A stretch of 10,128 nt of DNA from contig JAFYJR010000053.1 in assembly GCA_017538005.1 (NCBI GenBank), positions 1-10,128 on the forward strand, given 5' to 3'. Below are positions 6,674 through 10,128 of this stretch, in pieces (positions within the stretch are counted from its first letter, which is position 1; the number at the start of each line of letters is the position of its first letter). This DNA is from Clostridia bacterium. GTDB lineage: Bacteria; Bacillota; Clostridia; Oscillospirales; Acutalibacteraceae. The translations under genes were made by a program, and so were the position numbers. Under the pieces are notes generated by a model. The model did not search any database, was not told where the DNA came from, and saw nothing but the letters and a program-made list of their open reading frames with translations.

Positions 6674-6686
6674 TTACAAGTTGTAA
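6674..6686. repeat. TTACAA-G-TTGTAA dyad flanked by A and T runs
   Basis: TTACAA and TTGTAA form an inverted repeat around one base, with an A-rich run on one side and C plus T6 on the other. On the minus strand the TTACA/TGTAA hairpin can extend through a G-U pair and A-T pairs into a T6 tract, so it may serve as an AT-rich terminator for the PfoR-like gene upstream. It could instead be an operator upstream of the yabE-like promoter, whose -35 box is about 50 bp away. Confidence 0.4.
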
Positions 6687-6727
6687 CTTTTTTATTTTTC
6701 TAATACAGAAAATTATGGGCAAAGAGT

Positions 6728-6754
6728 TTGGGCATTTTATAAAAAAATGCCCAA
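6728..6754. repeat. 11-bp inverted repeat downstream of the PfoR-like gene
   Basis: TTGGGCATTTT (6728-6738) pairs with AAAATGCCCAA (6744-6754) around a 5-nt loop, about 35 bp beyond the stop codon of the PfoR-like gene. On the minus strand no U tract follows the stem, so it is not a classical terminator and may act as a 3'-end stabiliser. A second TGGGCA at 6716-6721 repeats part of the left arm. The rest of 6625-6788 is AT-rich and holds no gene I can support. Confidence 0.55.
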
Positions 6755-6788
6755 GTAACCGTTTTGTAATATTTTTAACCTTTACAGC

Positions 6789-7865
6789 TCAGTCGCCCAG
6801 CTTCAGGTCGCCTTCCTTGATCCAGCCGAGTTTGCGCTCTATCTGACCGAAAGCGAATGTCAAAACTGCGGGCAGAACTATCGCGATAAGCAGAAGACCA
6901 ATCCAGTCAAATGCCGCGGGTGAAATCGCGACCGCGCCGTTTCCGGCAGCGGCCTCAGACGGATTCAGCCAGCCTGTGATGACACCTATGGGTCCGCAGA
7001 ATCCGCATGTACCCATACCGGAATTTATGGCGGCGCCGTTCATCTGAAGTTTGAAGAGACAGGTCGCTATCGGACCGGTAATCGCCGATGTAAGAATCGG
7101 CGCTATCCAGACTTTCGGATTCTTGATGATGTTCGGCATCTGAAGCATGGAAGTTCCGATACCCTGTGATACAAGTCCGCCGACTTTATTCTCTTTAAAT
7201 GACATTACGGCAAATCCGACCATCTGCGCGCAGCAGCCCGCGACGGCCGCGCCGCCGGCGAGGCCCGTCAGTGAAAGGGCCGCGCAGATGGCTGCCGAAG
7301 AGATCGGAAGCGTGAGCGCGATTCCGACTACAACGGATACCAGTATGCCCATGATAAACGGCTGCTTTGTGGTGGCCCACATAATGATGTCGCCTACCCA
7401 CATTGCCGCTTTGCCTATGGGTGCAGCAATGAGCATGGACAGACCGACGCCGATAAGAATCGTTACCGTAGGAGTTACCAGGATATCGATTTTCGTCTCT
7501 TTGGAAACCATCTTACCGAACTCGGCTGCAATGATCGCTATGAAAAGTACGGCGAGCGGTCCGCCCGCTCCGCCTATCGTATTCGCGGCATTGCCGACAA
7601 CTACCAGCGAGAACAGAACCATCGGCGGCGCTTTCAGGGCATAGCCTATGGCTACCGCCATCGCGGGTCCCGCCATAGCCATGGCGTAACCGCTGATGTC
7701 CCCGAAGAACGAAAGCGCCGGAATCATACCGAGTGCCTTAAAAATCGTTCCTATGAGAAGTGAACAGAAAAGACCCTGAGCCATGGCGCCCAATGCGTCA
7801 ATTCCGTACCTCTTGCCGGATATTACAACGTCCTTTTTCTTCAAAAATGCCTTAAACTTTTCCAT
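6789..7865 (-). CDS. PfoR-like PTS EIIC-type membrane protein
   Basis: This is a polytopic membrane protein of 358 residues with roughly nine or ten Gly/Ala-rich hydrophobic segments, matching the PTS_EIIC_2 family that includes clostridial PfoR. A basic cytosolic N-terminus (MEKFKAFLKKKD) precedes the first segment. The conserved-looking stretch NSGMGTCGFCGPIG lies in the second half, and the C-terminus is charged (ERKLGWIKEGDLKLGD). Family knowledge links these proteins to the sugar-transport EIIC fold, but many members stand alone and have no proven substrate; PfoR was named for an effect on perfringolysin O expression. No EIIA, EIIB, sugar-metabolism gene or regulator is adjacent. A frame from 7880 is possible, but GGAGG lies 8 nt before the ATG at 7865 and inside the longer form, so I chose 7865. 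The gene is divergent from rplM. Confidence 0.85.
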   Translation of the reverse strand: MEKFKAFLKKKDVVISGKRYGIDALGAMAQGLFCSLLIGTIFKALGMIPALSFFGDISGYAMAMAGPAMAVAIGYALKAPPMVLFSLVVVGNAANTIGGAGGPLAVLFIAIIAAEFGKMVSKETKIDILVTPTVTILIGVGLSMLIAAPIGKAAMWVGDIIMWATTKQPFIMGILVSVVVGIALTLPISSAAICAALSLTGLAGGAAVAGCCAQMVGFAVMSFKENKVGGLVSQGIGTSMLQMPNIIKNPKVWIAPILTSAITGPIATCLFKLQMNGAAINSGMGTCGFCGPIGVITGWLNPSEAAAGNGAVAISPAAFDWIGLLLIAIVLPAVLTFAFGQIERKLGWIKEGDLKLGD

Positions 7866-7896
7866 AAAGCATTCCTCCATAAAGAGTGATGAATAT

Positions 7897-7925
7897 ATAT
7901 TAATACATACAAAGAATTAATGCAA
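7897..7925 (-). promoter_or_regulatory. Possible promoter for the PfoR-like gene
   Basis: On the minus strand TTGCAT (7925-7920) and TAATAT (7902-7897) are 17 nt apart, matching only 3 of 6 and 4 of 6 consensus positions. The surrounding sequence is AT-rich and offers other -10-like strings, so the exact boxes are uncertain. Confidence 0.35.
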
Positions 7926-7954
7926 AGCAAACTTATTATTCAAAATTCGCAAAT

Positions 7955-7997
7955 GAGAAAAACAGAGAAAAATTGAGAAAACAAGAGAAAACGTGAG
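7955..7997. repeat. Phased 10-bp GAGAAAA repeats upstream of the rplM promoter
   Basis: GAG recurs at 7955, 7965, 7975, 7985 and 7995, exactly 10 bp apart, and the first four copies read GAGAAAA. The A-tracts are therefore in helical phase, a pattern known to bend DNA. The last GAG merges into a small dyad, GTGA-GTAT-TCAC (7993-8004). Between this and the rplM -35 box lies an A/T-rich stretch (8005-8034) that suits an UP element. No gene is visible in 7881-8105. Confidence 0.75.
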
Positions 7998-8034
7998 TAT
8001 TCACTTTTTAAATAAAATTTTTGCCAAAAAATTG

Positions 8035-8063
8035 TTGACGAAGGCAAACCCCGGTGTTATTAT
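8035..8063 (+). promoter_or_regulatory. Strong promoter for rplM-rpsI
   Basis: TTGACG (8035-8040) and TATTAT (8058-8063) are 17 nt apart, and TGT just before the -10 adds an extended -10. The A/T-rich DNA upstream suits an UP element. The start should be near 8070, giving a leader of about 36 nt, too short for a structured ribosomal-protein leader of the L13 type. Confidence 0.85.
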
Positions 8064-8105
8064 TATCGGGCACTTTTGTTAACACATATTATTGGAGGAA
8101 AAGTC

Positions 8106-8534
8106 ATGTCAACATTTATGCCCAAGGCAGAAGACATTAACCGCACATGGTATGTCCTTGACGCGGACGGCAAGACTCTCGGCGCTCTCGCGACCGAAGC
8201 TGCAACTCTCCTTCGCGGCAAGCACAAGCCTGAGTTTGCGCCCCATGTCGACTGCGGCGACCACGTTATAGTTATTAACGCGGAAAAGGTTGTACTCACA
8301 GGCAACAAGCTTGAGCAGAAGAAGTACTACCACCACACAGGTTATATCGGCAACCTCAAAGAGAAGAAATACGCCGATCTCATGAAAACAAATCCGGAGT
8401 TCGTTGTCACAAAGGCTGTTAAGGGTATGCTCCCCTCAACAACACTTGGCAGAAAGGCTCTCACAAGACTTCGTGTATACAAGGGCGCCGAGCATCCGCA
8501 TCAGGCGCAGAACCCTGTAGCACGTGAATTTTAA
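8106..8534 (+). CDS. rplM: 50S ribosomal protein L13
   Basis: This primary rRNA-binding protein of the large subunit has 142 residues, the normal bacterial length. It begins MSTFMPKAEDINRTWYVLDA and contains the L13 landmarks GKTLGALATEAATLLRGKHK, DCGDHVIVINAEKV and TGNK, and the signature KGMLPSTTLGRKALTRLRVY followed by GAEHPHQAQNP. A longer frame from a TTG at 8076 is possible, but GGAGG at 8094-8098 lies 7 nt before the ATG at 8106, and that start gives the family N-terminus. rpsI follows after 17 nt, the usual bacterial pairing, so the two are cotranscribed. Confidence 0.98.
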   Translation: MSTFMPKAEDINRTWYVLDADGKTLGALATEAATLLRGKHKPEFAPHVDCGDHVIVINAEKVVLTGNKLEQKKYYHHTGYIGNLKEKKYADLMKTNPEFVVTKAVKGMLPSTTLGRKALTRLRVYKGAEHPHQAQNPVAREF

Positions 8535-8551
8535 AAGGAGGGCTCTGATTT

Positions 8552-8950
8552 ATGTATAACGATAATCCCTATTTCTACGGAACAGGTCGCAGAAAGAGCT
8601 CTGTAGCTCGTGTACGCGTATATCCCGGCACAGGCAAAATCACAATCAACGACAGAGATATCGACGATTATTTCGGTCTTGAGACACTTAAACTCATCGT
8701 TCGTCAGCCGCTTGAACTTCTCGGTCTTACAGAGAAGTTTGACATCATCTGCCGCGTAAACGGCGGTGGCGTATCAGGCCAGGCAGGCGCAATCCGTCAC
8801 GGTATCTCCCGTGCCCTCATTCAGTATGACGAGAAACTTCGTCCTGAACTCAAGAAGGCCGGCTTCCTTACCCGTGACCCTCGTATGAAGGAAAGAAAGA
8901 AATACGGTCTCAAAGGTGCCCGTCGCGCGCCTCAGTTCTCAAAGAGATAA
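8552..8950 (+). CDS. rpsI: 30S ribosomal protein S9
   Basis: This small-subunit protein has 132 residues, and its C-terminal tail reaches the P-site tRNA. FYGTGRRKSSVARVRVYPG opens the fold, GGGVSGQAGAIRHGISRAL is the S9 signature, and the tail LTRDPRMKERKKYGLKGARR ends in the conserved FSKR. AGGAGG at 8536-8541 lies about 10 nt before the ATG, directly behind the rplM stop. It is the second and last gene of the operon and is followed by a strong terminator. Confidence 0.98.
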   Translation: MYNDNPYFYGTGRRKSSVARVRVYPGTGKITINDRDIDDYFGLETLKLIVRQPLELLGLTEKFDIICRVNGGGVSGQAGAIRHGISRALIQYDEKLRPELKKAGFLTRDPRMKERKKYGLKGARRAPQFSKR

Positions 8951-8973
8951 CGAGACTGCAACAGAAAAAGAAA

Positions 8974-9007
8974 ACCTCGGAAACGAAATGTTTCCGAGGT
9001 GTTTTTT
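8974..9007. terminator. Bidirectional intrinsic terminator between rpsI and cysS
   Basis: ACCTCGGAAAC (8974-8984) pairs over 11 bp with GTTTCCGAGGT (8990-9000) around GAAAT, then G and T6. On the minus strand the arm is followed by TTTTCTTTTT, so it should also end cysS, whose stop codon (9008-9006) lies inside the T tract. Confidence 0.93.
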
Positions 9008-10128
9008 ATTCTCTGTGCCACTTTACTCCGTCAGGCGTGTCCTCAAGAATGATTCCCTGCGCCTTGAGGTCGTCACGAATCTTATCGGCAAGAGCGAAGT
9101 CCTTGTTCTTTCTCGCCTGATTGCGCTCGTTTATGAGACGCTCGACATCAAGGTCAAGCTCTTCTTTCTTCCTGTTGTATACAAGACCGAGTACTCCGGT
9201 GAGCTCGTCAAATTCCTCTGCGGCATATTCCGCTATGTTGGCGGAAGCGCCCTCTTTAAGGATTATATTTATGTCGCGTACGAGGTCGAAAACAGCGGCC
9301 AGGGCGTCTGCCGTGTTGAAATCATCGTCCATCGCCTCGACAAACCCGGTTCTGTGCGAATCAAGTTTCTTCTTCAGATCAAAGTCCTGCGGATTGTTCT
9401 CATGCTTTGCGTTCTCAAGGGCGAAGTCCAGAGCGTCGCGGCAGGTGTAGAGGCGCTGAAGAGCCGCCTTGCACTGCTCAATGACATCCACGCTGTAGTT
9501 GATGGGACTTCTGTAGTGGGAAGATATCATGAGATAGCGGATGGGCTCGTAACCGTACTTCTCGGCGACATCGCGTACCGTGAAGAAGTTGCCGAGGGAT
9601 TTGGACATTTTTACATTGTCCACGTTAATGTAGCCGTTATGCATCCAGTAATTGGCAAACGGAGCATCGTTGCAGCATTCGGACTGGGCTATCTCGTTTT
9701 CATGGTGCGGGAAGATGAGGTCCTGTCCTCCGCAGTGTATGTCTATCGTATTTCCGAGGAAGCGGCGGTTCATTGCCGAGCATTCGATATGCCAGCCCGG
9801 GCGGCCCTGTCCCCAGGGCGAATCCCAGAAAGGCTCGCCGGGCTTCGCGGCCTTCCAGAGAGCGAAGTCCATAGGATCTTTCTTCTGTTCGCCCACACTG
9901 ATGCGGGCGCCCGCCTCAAGATCCTCAAGGGGCTGGTGGGAAAGCTTTCCGTATTCGGGGAAAGTCTTGGTTGAAAAATAGACATCTCCGTTTTCCGCGG
10001 CATAGGCATGGCCTTTTTCTATAAGCGTGGAGATGATTTCAATAATCTCGTCTATGTTTTCCGTGGCCTTGGGATGGATGTCCGCGGGGCGTATGTTCAT
10101 GCCCTTGGCGTCAATCCAGTATTCTTCA
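9006..10128 (-). CDS. cysS: Cysteinyl-tRNA synthetase, C-terminal 373 residues (runs off the window)
   Basis: This class I synthetase charges tRNA-Cys in the cytoplasm and carries a structural and substrate-binding zinc. The frame is open to the window edge: nine residues (EEYWIDAKG) precede the internal Met at 10100, so that Met is not the start. Counted within the fragment, GWHIECSAM supplies zinc ligand Cys116, FPHHENEIAQSE supplies His141 and Glu145, and KMSKS is at 173-177. The C-terminus is the helical DALR-type anticodon-binding region, ending LADKIRDDLKAQGIILEDTPDGVKWHRE. About 100 N-terminal residues with the HIGH motif and the first zinc Cys are missing only because the window ends. 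Nothing looks damaged. It converges on rpsI across a shared terminator. Its promoter, and any T-box leader, lie outside. Confidence 0.97.
   Translation of the reverse strand, partial: EEYWIDAKGMNIRPADIHPKATENIDEIIEIISTLIEKGHAYAAENGDVYFSTKTFPEYGKLSHQPLEDLEAGARISVGEQKKDPMDFALWKAAKPGEPFWDSPWGQGRPGWHIECSAMNRRFLGNTIDIHCGGQDLIFPHHENEIAQSECCNDAPFANYWMHNGYINVDNVKMSKSLGNFFTVRDVAEKYGYEPIRYLMISSHYRSPINYSVDVIEQCKAALQRLYTCRDALDFALENAKHENNPQDFDLKKKLDSHRTGFVEAMDDDFNTADALAAVFDLVRDINIILKEGASANIAEYAAEEFDELTGVLGLVYNRKKEELDLDVERLINERNQARKNKDFALADKIRDDLKAQGIILEDTPDGVKWHRE

Noticed and set aside
7147..7644. Rightward open frame of 165 codons inside the PfoR-like gene
   Set aside because: It is antisense to an Ala/Gly-rich membrane gene, is rich in Pro, Thr and Ala with no recognisable domain, and has no promoter or ribosome binding site.
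7955..7997. CRISPR-like array
   Set aside because: The repeat unit is 10 bp with no spacers of normal length and no cas genes. The periodicity fits phased A-tracts instead.
8064..8105. Structured ribosomal-protein leader or riboswitch before rplM
   Set aside because: The predicted leader is only about 36 nt and shows no extended stem. There is no room for an L13-type leader.
8916..9974. Long rightward open frame of 352 codons opposite cysS
   Set aside because: It lies antisense to a clear cysteinyl-tRNA synthetase, begins inside rpsI, has no ribosome binding site and reads as low-complexity hydrophobic and basic sequence. It is a shadow of cysS codon usage.

Overview
The window looks like chromosomal DNA of a low- to mid-GC Firmicute, most likely a gut-type clostridium (Clostridia; Oscillospirales or a relative is my guess). 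The reasons are strong AGGAGG-type ribosome binding sites, near-consensus sigma-A promoters with 17-nt spacers, a CIRCE heat-shock operator, a YabE-type DUF348/G5/3D cell-wall protein, a PfoR/EIIC-type membrane protein and a class II aldolase. There is no phage, transposon, CRISPR array, tRNA or rRNA. All genes have intact frames. The two outer genes, trpS and cysS, run off the window.

Layout, left to right. (1) 1-1634: a leftward operon of a fold-type I PLP aminotransferase and trpS, whose stop and start codons overlap. (2) 1628-2692: rightward fba, divergent from the aminotransferase; the two promoters share their -35 DNA. It ends in a bidirectional terminator. (3) 2694-4683: a leftward pair of paralogous alpha/beta hydrolases joined by an ATGA overlap, the first with an N-terminal membrane anchor. 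(4) 4695-5287: a CIRCE element followed by rightward hsp20 and a terminator. (5) 5298-6624: leftward yabE-like gene with a perfect consensus promoter and a small leader hairpin. (6) 6625-7925: a non-coding stretch with two dyads, then a leftward PfoR-like EIIC membrane protein. (7) 7955-9007: phased GAGAAAA repeats, a strong promoter, rplM-rpsI and a bidirectional terminator. (8) 9006-10128: the C-terminal part of leftward cysS.

Most of this is housekeeping: translation (trpS, cysS, rplM, rpsI), glycolysis (fba), proteostasis (hsp20) and cell-wall remodelling (yabE). I see no clear undescribed multi-gene system. The points worth a second look are regulatory: the shared -35 region between fba and the aminotransferase, the CIRCE placed between the hydrolase and hsp20 promoters, and the 10-bp phased A-tract array upstream of the ribosomal-protein promoter. 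The tandem anchored and cytosolic hydrolases are the only poorly understood gene pair. For five genes I chose a start downstream of the longest possible frame, because a ribosome binding site points to the inner ATG.
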